The notes under the pieces are model-generated. The model saw nothing but the letters and a program-made list of their open reading frames with translations. It was not told the DNA's origin and did no database searches. This document shows, piece by piece, positions 15,586 through 22,007 of a stretch of 22,007 nucleotides of DNA. The stretch covers positions 6,138 to 28,144 of the forward strand of contig DBAW01000079.1 in NCBI GenBank assembly GCA_002291855.1, given 5' to 3'. Positions within the stretch are counted from its first letter, which is position 1. Every line of letters starts with the position of its first letter. The position numbers and the translations under genes were made by a program. Origin of the DNA: Sphingomonas sp. UBA1000 (GTDB lineage: Bacteria > Pseudomonadota > Alphaproteobacteria > Sphingomonadales > Sphingomonadaceae).

Positions 15586-15633
15586 CAAGGGGCGGTGCCG
15601 GCGCTTATTGCCCCGCCTCTCCCCGTCGGCCCC

Positions 15634-15665
15634 GCGCAGCCGCCCGCTTTGCCGGGCGGCTGCGC
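15634..15665 (+). promoter_or_regulatory. Perfect 13-bp hairpin in the bufA1 leader
   Basis: 15634-15646 and 15653-15665 are exact reverse complements (13 bp) with the 6-nt loop CTTTGC. No T-run follows. It lies within the predicted 5' leader, 36 nt before the bufA1 ATG. It could be an mRNA stabiliser, a translation-control element, or an attenuator. I cannot tell which from the sequence. Confidence 0.6.
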
Positions 15666-15701
15666 CCCATGCTGGCGAGCGGCGGGTGACAGGGTGTCCC
15701 G

Positions 15702-15971
15702 ATGACGATTGACCGTTCCCAGCTGATCCTGCCGGTGCTGGCCGCCGCCCTTGCCGCGAGCGCAGCCCAGGCCGCGCCGGACAAGCCCAAGATGGAGAAA
15801 TGCTTTGGCGTGGCCAAGGCGGGCCAGAATGACTGTGCGGCCGGGGCCGGCACCAGCTGCGCCGGCACGTCCAAGGTCGATTACCAGAAAAATGCGTGGA
15901 AGCTGGTGCCGGCCGGCACCTGCACCAAGATCAAGACGCCCAAGGGCACCGGCTCGCTGACCCCGGCCTGA
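15702..15971 (+). CDS. bufA1: BufA1-type (DUF2282) bufferin precursor peptide
   Basis: An 89-residue peptide from ATG 15702. A signal peptide (LILPVLAAALAASAAQA, cut near AQA/AP) directs it to the periplasm. The mature region has four cysteines in the DUF2282 pattern: MEKCFGVAKAGQNDCAAG (C34, C45), SCAGTSKVDY (C53) and LVPAGTCTKI (C74). In the characterised Caulobacter bufferin the central Cys pair is oxidised to thiooxazoles that bind copper, and the outer pair can form a disulfide; here that is inferred from the conserved spacing. A weak ribosome site (CAGGGTG) precedes the start. bufB1 begins 12 nt after the stop, much closer than in the bufA2 operon. The family call is strong. Confidence 0.92.
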   Translation: MTIDRSQLILPVLAAALAASAAQAAPDKPKMEKCFGVAKAGQNDCAAGAGTSCAGTSKVDYQKNAWKLVPAGTCTKIKTPKGTGSLTPA

Positions 15972-15983
15972 CCGGCACCGGCG

Positions 15984-16883
15984 ATGGCGCAGTTCGGCCC
16001 GCATCCGGCACCGATGCGCGCAGCCCCGGGCATTGGCCTGAGGCTGCCGCATCTGGCGCTTGTCGCCCGCGGTGATGTCGACCCGCTGCTGCCCGACGGG
16101 ATGTGGTTCGAGGTGCATGCCGAGAATTTCATGGTTCCCGGCGGGCCGCGCCGGGCGGCGCTGATCGACGTCGCCGCCCGGCACCGTGTGTCGCTGCACG
16201 GGGTCGGGCTGGCGCTGGCGGGCAACGAGCCGGCCCCGCGCGGGCATCTGCGGCGGCTCGCGCGGCTGTGCGACGATGTCGGGCCGGTGCTGGTGTCCGA
16301 TCATCTCGCCTGGCAGCGTGTCGGCCGCTGGCATGTGCCCGATTTCCTGCCCTTTGCGCGCACGCGGGCGGCGCTGGCGCTGACGGCGGCCAATATCGAC
16401 CGTGCGCAGCAGGCGCTGGGTCGGCGGCTGCTGATCGAAAACCCGTCGCATTACGTCACGGAGACCGACCTGCCGGGCGATCACGACATGCCCGAAGCCG
16501 CATTTCTGGCGGGGCTGGTTGAGCGCACCGGCTGCGGGCTGCTCATCGACGTCAACAACATCCATGTGTCCGCCCACAATCTCGGGCTGGACGCCGCAGC
16601 CTTGGTCGATGCGATGCCGGCCGGGGCGGTGGCGGAAATCCATGTCGCCGGTCACAGCGCCGATGCCGGCGGCCGGTTGCTGATCGACAGCCATGACGCC
16701 CCCGTCGCCTCGGCAGTCGTCGCGCTTGCCGAACGGCTGCTGGCCCGCACCGGGCCGGTGCCGGTGCTGGTCGAGCGCGATGCCGATCTGCCGCCCTTTG
16801 CCGCGCTGCTGGCCGAGGCGCAGGCCTTTGCCCCGCTGCTCGCGGCGGCGGATTCTGCGGGGGGACGGCAATATGCGGCCTGA
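15984..16883 (+). CDS. bufB1: DUF692/MNIO multinuclear iron oxidase, bufferin maturase, copy 1
   Basis: A 299-residue TIM-barrel enzyme from ATG 15984 (in-frame ATG 16014 is the alternative; no good Shine-Dalgarno for either, so coupling to bufA1 is likely). The blocks match bufB2 one for one: WFEVHAENFMVPGG, VSLHGVGLALAG, LVSDHLAWQ, DFLPFARTRAAL, LLIENPSHYV, LLIDVNNIHVSAHNLG, IHVAGHS, LIDSHDAPV and VLVERDADLPPF. These carry the His, Asp, Glu and Asn ligands of the iron centre. The two enzymes are clearly diverged paralogs, each paired with its own bufA type, which suggests substrate specialisation. Its 3' end overlaps bufC1 by 11 nt. Confidence 0.94.
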   Translation: MAQFGPHPAPMRAAPGIGLRLPHLALVARGDVDPLLPDGMWFEVHAENFMVPGGPRRAALIDVAARHRVSLHGVGLALAGNEPAPRGHLRRLARLCDDVGPVLVSDHLAWQRVGRWHVPDFLPFARTRAALALTAANIDRAQQALGRRLLIENPSHYVTETDLPGDHDMPEAAFLAGLVERTGCGLLIDVNNIHVSAHNLGLDAAALVDAMPAGAVAEIHVAGHSADAGGRLLIDSHDAPVASAVVALAERLLARTGPVPVLVERDADLPPFAALLAEAQAFAPLLAAADSAGGRQYAA

Positions 16884-17598
16884 GGCGGCAGCGTTCGAAG
16901 CACGGTTCGCCGCGCTGCTCGGGCTGCCCATGGCCGGGGCGTTTGTCCCCGCGCGCGGTGGCGCGGCGGCCGCGATTGCCGTTCACCGCAACAACGCGCT
17001 GATGGCAGCGCGGACGGCGCTTGAGGACAATTATCCCGTGGTGCGGTCGATGATCGGTGGCGATGGCTTTGCCGCCCTGGCGCTGCGCCACATCCGCCGC
17101 CAGCCGCCGTCCGATCCGCGCTTGTGCCTTTACGGTCGCGGGCTGGCGACGACCATCGCCCGGGTCCGTCCGCTTGCCGACTGGCCATGGCTGGCCGACA
17201 TGGCACGGGTCGAATGGCTGGTGGTGCGGGCTCTGTTCGCGGCCGATGCCCGGCCATTGCCAAAGCCGCCGTGCCCCGCGCAGCGCTGGCCACTCGCGCC
17301 CGCAACCGGCTGGCTTGCCTCGTCCCATCCGGTCGCGACGCTCTGGGCCGCGCATCAGCCGGGTGCCGACTGGCCCGCCGCATTTCCCGACGATGGCGAA
17401 CTGGCGCTCGTCACCCGCAGCGATGCCGGGGTGCAGGTCACGGCGCTGCCCTCCGATGCGCTGCCGCTGCTCGAAGCGCTCAGGGCCGGCAACACCCTGA
17501 TCGGCGCGGCATCGGCGCTGCCCCCGGCCGCGCTGGCCCTGTTGCCGACGCTCGCCGCGCGCGGCGCGCTCCTTCCCGTTCACGGAGAGACTGAATGA
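16873..17598 (+). CDS. bufC1: BufC-type (DUF2063, HvfC/BufC) partner of the MNIO enzyme, copy 1
   Basis: A 241-residue protein starting at ATG 16873, inside the last codons of bufB1, with a G-rich ribosome site (GGGGGGA, 7 nt spacing). The DUF2063 domain shows FEARFAALLGLP, AAIAVHRNNALMAARTALED, NYPVVRSMIGGDGFAALALR, and YGRGLATTIARV with WLADMARVEWLVVRALFAAD. It is the counterpart of bufC2, although overall identity by eye is modest. It would recruit the bufA1 precursor to BufB1. Its stop overlaps the doxX start (ATGA), so the order bufA1-bufB1-bufC1-doxX is one transcription unit. Confidence 0.88.
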   Translation: MRPEAAAFEARFAALLGLPMAGAFVPARGGAAAAIAVHRNNALMAARTALEDNYPVVRSMIGGDGFAALALRHIRRQPPSDPRLCLYGRGLATTIARVRPLADWPWLADMARVEWLVVRALFAADARPLPKPPCPAQRWPLAPATGWLASSHPVATLWAAHQPGADWPAAFPDDGELALVTRSDAGVQVTALPSDALPLLEALRAGNTLIGAASALPPAALALLPTLAARGALLPVHGETE

Positions 17599-18047
17599 CC
17601 ATCTATGCCCGGCTGGCTGCCCTGCTCACCCATATTCCCGACACGCTCTGGCTGCTGGTTGCGCGGCTGGGGGCGGCGGCGGTGTTCTTCCTGTCCGGCC
17701 GCACCAAGGTCGAAGGGCTGCTGACGATCAAGGAATCGACCTACACTTTGTTCGAATATGAATATGCCCTGCCGCTGGTGCCGCCCGGCATCGCCGCGCA
17801 TGCCGCCACCTATTGCGAGCATCTGTTCCCGATCCTGCTGGCGCTCGGCCTGTTCACCCGTCTGGGCGCGCTCGGCCTGCTGGGGATGACGGCGACGATC
17901 CAGATCTTCGTCTATCCCGATGCCTGGCCGACCCATTTGTCTTGGGCGGCGATGCTGCTGCCGCTGATTGCGCGCGGCGGCGGCGAATGGTCGCTCGACC
18001 ATCTGCTCGGCACCGAACGCATGGCCGCGCGGACGGCCGCCGCCTGA
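17595..18047 (+). CDS. DoxX-family inner-membrane protein of the bufferin operon
   Basis: A 150-residue protein from ATG 17595, which overlaps the bufC1 stop; GGAGAG lies 5 nt upstream. Four hydrophobic segments fit the DoxX fold: about 18-36 (LWLLVARLGAAAVFFLSG), 62-85, 90-108 (LGALGLLGMTATIQIFVY) and 114-128. The GRTKVEG motif after the first segment is typical of the group. DoxX proteins are quinone- or oxidoreductase-linked membrane proteins, and one often closes bufferin operons. Its role there is not settled; it may link peptide maturation or copper chemistry to the membrane redox pool. Its stop overlaps the next start (TGATG). Confidence 0.88.
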   Translation: MTIYARLAALLTHIPDTLWLLVARLGAAAVFFLSGRTKVEGLLTIKESTYTLFEYEYALPLVPPGIAAHAATYCEHLFPILLALGLFTRLGALGLLGMTATIQIFVYPDAWPTHLSWAAMLLPLIARGGGEWSLDHLLGTERMAARTAAA

Positions 18048-18943
18048 TGCCGCTGCCGGCCACTCTGATGGCGGCAGCGCTCGCCTGCGCCGGACCGGGC
18101 CTTAGCGTGGAGATTCTGGGGTCCGGCGGCCCGATTGCCGAGGGGCGCGCCGGGCCATCCTATCTGGTGCGGATCGATGGACGGCCAAGGCTGCTGATCG
18201 ATGCCGGGCCGGGCGCGGTGCTGCGTCTCGGCGAAGCCGGGGTACGCCCCGACAGTCTGGATGCGATCGCGATCAGCCATCTGCACGTCGATCATGCCGG
18301 GGATCTGGCCGCGATCCTCAAGACCGCGAACTTCGCCGATCCGCCGGCGCGGCTGACGCTGTTCGGGCCGGACGGCAGCGGGGTGTTCCCCGGCCTGCGC
18401 GCGCACATGGCGTCGCTTGCCGGGGAAAATGGCGCGTTCGCCTATCTATCCGACTGGCTGGCCGGACCGGCCCCGCGGCTTGCGATCCGCGAGGTGCCAG
18501 CGGCTGACAGCGCGACGGGCACGGAAACGGTGCTGATCGCGCAGGATGATTATCTGCTCTCGGCGCTTCCCGTTCACCACGGGCCAGTCCCAGCCCTTGC
18601 CTATCTGGTCCGCGCGCGCGGACGGATGATCGTGTTTGCCGGCGATCAGAGCGCGCTGTCTTCAGCGTTCGACGCGCGGCTCGCCGGCAGCCGCCCCGAC
18701 CTGCTCGTCATGCACCATGCGATCCCAGAGGGGCCGGGCCAGCCGCGCGGGCTGCACCGCCCCCCGGCCGACATTGGCGCGGCGGCCGCACGGCTGATGG
18801 CCAGGCGGCTGATCCTTGCGCACAATATGGAACGTGCGCTCCAGCGCCGGGACGAGGGGCTGGCCGCGATCGCGCGCCATTACCCAGGCCCGGTGACCAT
18901 CGCCGATGACAGGATGTGCTTTTCAGCCTCGGGCGGCGATTGA
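18047..18943 (+). CDS. Exported metallo-beta-lactamase-fold hydrolase, last gene of the bufA1 operon
   Basis: A 298-residue protein from ATG 18047, overlapping the doxX stop by one base. The N-terminus (PLPATLMAAALACAGPG) looks like a short signal peptide, so the enzyme is probably periplasmic. The metallo-beta-lactamase metal motif is intact: AISHLHVDHAGDLAAIL (HxHxDH), with PVHHGPVPALAY, IVFAGDQSALS and LILAHNMER supplying later ligands. The early segment VEILGSGGP resembles the arylsulfatase/RNase Z-like branch. Substrate is unknown. Tight coupling to a bufferin operon suggests a link to the peptide or its stress, but it may be a local addition. Its 3' end overlaps the convergent peroxiredoxin-like gene by 21 bp. 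Confidence 0.85.
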   Translation: MPLPATLMAAALACAGPGLSVEILGSGGPIAEGRAGPSYLVRIDGRPRLLIDAGPGAVLRLGEAGVRPDSLDAIAISHLHVDHAGDLAAILKTANFADPPARLTLFGPDGSGVFPGLRAHMASLAGENGAFAYLSDWLAGPAPRLAIREVPAADSATGTETVLIAQDDYLLSALPVHHGPVPALAYLVRARGRMIVFAGDQSALSSAFDARLAGSRPDLLVMHHAIPEGPGQPRGLHRPPADIGAAAARLMARRLILAHNMERALQRRDEGLAAIARHYPGPVTIADDRMCFSASGGD

Positions 18944-19561
18944 GGCGAGCACATCCGCCGGATCGGCGCGGCGCCGGAAATCGCGGTCGACATGGGCAAA
19001 ACGCACAGTGCCGTCGCTGCCGATGACGAAGGTGGCCGGGATCGGCAGAATCCCGCTTGCCGCGCCGTAAAGCGCATCCAGATCCATGCCGGCCGCCCGG
19101 TAGCGGGCGATCAGATCGGCACCGATGAAGAAGCCGAGGCCAAGCGCAAGTGTCGCCCCGAAATCGACATCGCACAGCACGGCCCCGCCCTCGCCGAGCA
19201 GTGCGGCCATGTCGGCCGCGCGCCCGCCAAGTTCGGGCGTAACCGCGACCAGCCGTGCACCCGCCGTATCGAGCGCGGGCCGTGCGGCACGCCAGCTGTC
19301 GAGTTCGGCCACACACCATGGGCACCACAGCCCCCGGTGGAAGCTGAGCACGACCGGCCCGTCGCCCAGCAGCGCCGCCAGCCGGACCAGCCGTCCGCGC
19401 GCATCGGGCAGCGCCAGATCGGGAAAAGGATCGCCGACCGCCGGCGCGCACGCCCCCGCGCCCAGCCCGGCAAGCGTCGCCACAAGCAGGTCCGCCGCGC
19501 GGTGCCAATGCGGCTCGACGTCGGGCTGGACCCCATGGCAGCGATCCGAAAGAGCATCCAT
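18923..19561 (-). CDS. Peroxiredoxin-like (AhpC/TSA thioredoxin-fold) protein, copy 2
   Basis: A 212-residue paralog of the protein at 10580-11209. I chose ATG 19561; GTG 19564, one codon upstream, is possible. Matching blocks include VGDPFPDLALPDARG, VLSFHRGLWCPWC (C80, C83, the same positions as in copy 1), LVAVTPELGGRAADMAALLG, VLCDVDFGATLALGLGF, and ILPIPATFVIGSDGTVRFAH followed by DFRRRADPADVL. No signal peptide is seen. Copy 1 and copy 2 bracket the NADH dehydrogenase and bufferin block on the same strand, which suggests duplication and a shared role. The upstream 165 bp contain no SigF-like motif on this strand. Confidence 0.88.
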   Translation of the reverse strand: MDALSDRCHGVQPDVEPHWHRAADLLVATLAGLGAGACAPAVGDPFPDLALPDARGRLVRLAALLGDGPVVLSFHRGLWCPWCVAELDSWRAARPALDTAGARLVAVTPELGGRAADMAALLGEGGAVLCDVDFGATLALGLGFFIGADLIARYRAAGMDLDALYGAASGILPIPATFVIGSDGTVRFAHVDRDFRRRADPADVLASIAARG

Positions 19562-19675
19562 CACCCGGCGATAGCGCGTCCGGACCGCCGGCGCGACTGC
19601 CTGTAGCCGATCGAAGTTGATAGGCGCGCGCTATGCCGCCGGCAGCACGCTCGGCGAGCGCACCGCCGCAACCTC

Positions 19676-19695
19676 TGTAAACCGACTGTAAACCG
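19676..19695. repeat. Tandem 9-bp direct repeat TGTAAACCG, 11-bp period
   Basis: TGTAAACCG occurs at 19676-19684 and again at 19687-19695, separated by 2 bp, one helical turn apart. It lies between the peroxiredoxin-like gene start (19561) and the 3' end of tRNA-Pro. Such spacing suits two protein molecules binding the same DNA face. It resembles the SigF -35 box but has an extra A and no CGAA at the right distance. Confidence 0.5.
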
Positions 19696-19726
19696 CACCG
19701 GGAGGGGTAAGGCTAAGTGATTGAAA

Positions 19727-19806
<80 letters not shown>

Positions 19807-19873
19807 ACACGGGACCGATCAGACAGGGTCGCACGCCTCATGCGCGTTTCGCCCGCCTGTCGCAAGCGTCCGG

Positions 19874-19949
19874 TGGTAGGCCCGGAGGGACTCGAACCCC
19901 CAACCTAGCCGTTATGAGCGGCCAGCTCTAACCATTGAGCTACAGGCCC
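19874..19949 (-). tRNA. tRNA with CAU anticodon, probably tRNA-Ile2 (lysidine-type)
   Basis: A 76-nt cloverleaf with encoded CCA. The acceptor is GGGCCTG against CGGGCCT (two G-U pairs). The D arm reads AGCTCAATGGTTAGAGCT, the anticodon loop CTCATAA lies between GCCG- and CGGC-type stems, and the T arm has GGTTCGAGTCC. The body resembles Ile2 (AUA-reading, modified by TilS) more than elongator or initiator Met, including a first base pair unlike initiator. The Ile2 versus Met choice is a judgement. Confidence 0.85.
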
Positions 19950-19981
19950 GGCCCGGAACCCTGCCGATAGCGGAGGCGCGG

Positions 19982-19999
19982 CGTGACTGGCAAGTCACG
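19982..19999 (-). terminator. 7-bp inverted repeat after the histidine kinase gene
   Basis: CGTGACT and AGTCACG pair perfectly around GGCA, 11 nt beyond the kinase stop and before tRNA-Ile2. There is no T-run, so it is at best a weak or Rho-assisted terminator, or a processing site. Confidence 0.35.
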
Positions 20000-20010
20000 A
20001 TCAGGCAGGA

Positions 20011-21786
20011 TCAGCGCTGTTCCAGCTCGGACGCAACGGCCGCGCCTGCAACCGCCGGCAGGATCAGCACGATGCGGTCCGCCTCGATCACCAGCCGGCC
20101 GCCCGCCGCCTCGGCCAGCCCGCGCACCAGCCTGAGCGTGAAGCCGAGGCCGAGCACCGGCGCATCCGGCCAGTCGCCATCAGGGCCGTGTGCGGGATCG
20201 AGCAGCGAGCGTTCGTCGCGGCCGGCCAGCACGGCGGGGCGCGACACGCTCAGCCGGATCTGGCCGATAATGCCGGGATCGAGCCGCGCCTCGACCGTCT
20301 CACCGGCCGCGGCAAGCCCGATCATCGCGCCGGTCAGCCGCACCAGCATCCGTTCGGCCGACACAGGATCGGCGGTGATCGTCGGCAGATCGGGCGCGAG
20401 GCGGACGGCAAAGCCGACTCCGCGCAGATCGGCAAGATCGCTGAGCACCGGGCCGAGGCTGGCCAGCAGCGCGCCCAGATCGAGCGGCCGCGGGGCAAGG
20501 CGCAGCGCCCGCGCCTCGATCCGCGCGGCGGTTTCCAGATCGTCGATTGTCGCCAGCAGGCTGCGCCCTTCGCCCAGGATTTCGGCCGCGAGCTGGCGGT
20601 AGCGCGCATTGACCGGGCCCATGATCTGCTGCTCGATCAGTTCGGCAAAGCCGATGATCGCGTTGAGCGGGGTGCGGATCTCATGCGCCAGCTGGCGCAG
20701 CGCCTCGCCCGGCAGGCTGGTGCCGAACAGGCCGGGAAGCTCGGCCCGTTCGTCGAGCCGGGGCCGCCGCGCGCTGCCGCGATAGCCGGAGAAGCGGCCG
20801 ATCGCCGGATCGAACACCGGCACGGCGGAAATGCGCCATTCGCCGCCAATCGCCCCCTCGCCCGCCAGAGTCAGGCGCGCATCGCGGAACGACGCGCGGC
20901 GGCGGAACGCGCCCGCGGCATGGCCGTCGACGCCGTGCGCGCTGGTTTCATCGGCGGAGGCGATCGACAGGCCGATCACCGCCCCGCGCGCATCGAGGTC
21001 GCACCAGTTGATCACGCCGTCCGCCCCGGTTTCGAACAGAAACTCGCGCGGCGGCGCAGGGACGGACATGGCGGGGGCAGCCGCGCCGCGCCCGTCGCGA
21101 AACGCAGCGATCCGCGCCACCAGCTCGGCAATCGGCGGGGACGTCGCGGTTCCGCCCGAGGTCGCTACCGCCGCCTCGATGGCCGGACCGGCGTCGCCCG
21201 CAAGCGGTCCCTCCCCTGAATGTGCGACATGGTCACCCGCGGCAGGATCGGGGATGTCGGCGGCCAGATCGCCGCCGGCGTCGCTACTGCCCGCTTCGGG
21301 GGGGGCCATGGCCGGACCGGCGATTGCGGCATCGTTGGCCGCCACCGGACCGGGGCCGAGCATCAGATCGCTCGGGCCGAACGCATCGAGCGCGTGGCGC
21401 GCCTGCGGCCCCAGATCGCGGCGGTGGCGCAGCAGTGCGCGCGCCACCGGCGACAGGCGCGGGATCATCACCGCCCAGGCATCGTCGCCCATCGCCGCCC
21501 GCGCCAGAACCGGCGCGGCGACCGAGGCGTCGTCTTCGGCAAAGAAATGCACCAGATCCGCCGGCACTGTCTCCCCGGCCAGCGCGAGTGCCGCGCCGCG
21601 GCGCGTCGCGTCCGGCACATCGCGTCGCCAGTCGCGCAGCCGCGCCAGAGCCTCGCCCCGGCGGGGCGATTCGCCGCGATCCGTCTGCGCAAGCAGATCG
21701 ACCAGCTGACGCCACAGCGCCAGCCGTTCCGTTCTGCCCGGAGCCGGAAGGCCCAGGACTGTCGCCAGACGGTCGTCGAATCGCAC
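20011..21786 (-). CDS. Histidine kinase with intact H-box but degenerate ATP-binding domain
   Basis: About 591 residues from GTG 21786, preceded by AAGGGG at 7 nt; a longer frame to ATG 21885 exists but its extra part lacks family character and reaches into the upstream promoter region. An alpha-helical N-terminal part (about 1-130) has unassigned, possibly HEAT-like, character; a low-complexity Ala/Pro/Gly linker follows; a PAS-like segment (FLFETGADGVINWCDLDARG to FSGYRGSARR) comes next. The HisKA domain is clear, with LRQLAHEIRTPLNAIIGFAE and phosphorylatable H368. The HATPase part is poor: the N-box region (about 473-495, ERMLVRLTGAMIGLA) lacks its Asn and no DxGxG box is seen, though LGLGFTLRLVRGLAEAAGG resembles the G2 box. 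No membrane segment was seen. It may be a kinase, phosphatase or phosphotransfer partner. Confidence 0.82.
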   Translation of the reverse strand: MRFDDRLATVLGLPAPGRTERLALWRQLVDLLAQTDRGESPRRGEALARLRDWRRDVPDATRRGAALALAGETVPADLVHFFAEDDASVAAPVLARAAMGDDAWAVMIPRLSPVARALLRHRRDLGPQARHALDAFGPSDLMLGPGPVAANDAAIAGPAMAPPEAGSSDAGGDLAADIPDPAAGDHVAHSGEGPLAGDAGPAIEAAVATSGGTATSPPIAELVARIAAFRDGRGAAAPAMSVPAPPREFLFETGADGVINWCDLDARGAVIGLSIASADETSAHGVDGHAAGAFRRRASFRDARLTLAGEGAIGGEWRISAVPVFDPAIGRFSGYRGSARRPRLDERAELPGLFGTSLPGEALRQLAHEIRTPLNAIIGFAELIEQQIMGPVNARYRQLAAEILGEGRSLLATIDDLETAARIEARALRLAPRPLDLGALLASLGPVLSDLADLRGVGFAVRLAPDLPTITADPVSAERMLVRLTGAMIGLAAAGETVEARLDPGIIGQIRLSVSRPAVLAGRDERSLLDPAHGPDGDWPDAPVLGLGFTLRLVRGLAEAAGGRLVIEADRIVLILPAVAGAAVASELEQR

Positions 21787-21875
21787 CCTTGCACCCCTTG
21801 GCGGCCACAATGGACCGCGCGGCACAGGATAAGCCACGGAAACCGGGCGCAACAGGGGAGAAAGTGCGCCGTCAC

Positions 21876-21888
21876 ATTGTGGCACAAT
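21876..21888. promoter_or_regulatory. Palindrome ATTGTG-G-CACAAT before the Lrp/AsnC gene
   Basis: A perfect 6-bp inverted repeat around one base, 56 bp before the regulator start. It abuts a possible promoter (TTGCGC at 21888-21893, 16 nt, TATAGG at 21910-21915). The surrounding stretch is AT-rich compared with the rest of the window. Lrp/AsnC proteins commonly bind such palindromes and control their own genes. It could also affect the divergent kinase gene. Confidence 0.5.
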
Positions 21889-21944
21889 TGCGCTTGCTCG
21901 TAATATTCTTATAGGTAGCGCATCATTTTGGAGAACAAGCTTAC

Positions 21945-22007
21945 ATGGCCGGCCCGGTGCTCGACGAAGTGGATTATGAAATTCTGGCCGCTCTTCAAGA
22001 GGATGGC
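21945..22007 (+). CDS. Lrp/AsnC-family transcriptional regulator (3' partial)
   Basis: Only the first 21 codons lie in the window, from ATG 21945. MAGPVLDEVDYEILAALQED matches the start of the Lrp/AsnC helix-turn-helix domain (the LDxxDxxIL..LQxDGR pattern). GGAG lies 11 nt upstream, rather far. The gene is divergent from the histidine kinase, with a palindrome and promoter-like sequence between them. The ligand cannot be judged from the fragment. Confidence 0.8.
   Translation, partial: MAGPVLDEVDYEILAALQEDG

Noticed and set aside
15669..15689. Six-codon reading frame MLASGG in the bufA1 leader as a possible leader peptide
   Set aside because: No ribosome site precedes it (a hairpin lies directly upstream) and such short frames are common by chance.
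15161..15712. 183-codon + strand open frame across the bufA2 gene and divergent promoter region
   Set aside because: It runs antisense to bufA2 and over promoter and hairpin elements, and its product has no domain character.
19239..19264. GTAACC on the + strand inside peroxiredoxin copy 2
   Set aside because: The sequence 16 nt downstream is CCGC, not CGAA, and it is antisense within a gene.

Overview
High-GC bacterial DNA, most likely from an alphaproteobacterium of the Sphingomonadales (sphingomonad-like). The clues are a TonB-receptor-led sugar locus, a GlcNAc phosphotransferase system of the EIIA-HPr-EI plus EIICB type, a Caulobacter-SigF-like ECF sigma factor and paired bufferin operons. 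Taxonomy is inferred from gene content only. No insertion sequence, phage gene or CRISPR array was seen, and no gap between genes exceeds 300 bases.

Region 1 (1-8904, + strand) is a GlcNAc/chitooligosaccharide uptake operon: a TonB-dependent receptor (5' end outside the window), a secreted family-20 beta-hexosaminidase, a fused EIIA-HPr-EI phosphotransferase (nagF-like) and an EIICB permease (nagE-like). The genes are 8 nt apart or overlap by a few bases. The receptor would import oligosaccharide, the hexosaminidase would release GlcNAc in the periplasm, and the PTS would import and phosphorylate it.

Region 2 (8922-13539) holds an ECF sigma factor (-) divergent from a LysR regulator (+), a CxxC peroxiredoxin-like protein (-), and a two-gene operon of a type-II NADH dehydrogenase and a YeeE/YedE-type sulfur transporter (+).

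Region 3 (13508-18943) is the most interesting part: two divergent, complete bufferin loci. bufA2-bufB2-bufC2 (-) and bufA1-bufB1-bufC1-doxX-MBL (+) face away from each other across 253 bp. Each bufA encodes a small exported Cys-rich peptide, each bufB a DUF692/MNIO multinuclear iron oxidase that would modify the peptide's cysteines, and each bufC its DUF2063 partner. Bufferins are recently described copper-binding RiPPs. The shared intergenic region carries two back-to-back copies of a GTAACC-N16-CGAA-type ECF promoter. A third copy (GTAACG-N16-CGAA) precedes the NADH dehydrogenase/YeeE operon. Together with the local SigF-like sigma gene this suggests a compact metal/oxidative-stress regulon. 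Its usual NrsF anti-sigma partner is not visible here.

Region 4 (18923-22007) holds a second peroxiredoxin-like paralog (-), tRNA-Pro(UGG) and a CAU-anticodon tRNA (probably Ile2), a histidine kinase with a degenerate ATP-binding domain (-), and the start of an Lrp/AsnC regulator (+) with a palindrome in front of it.
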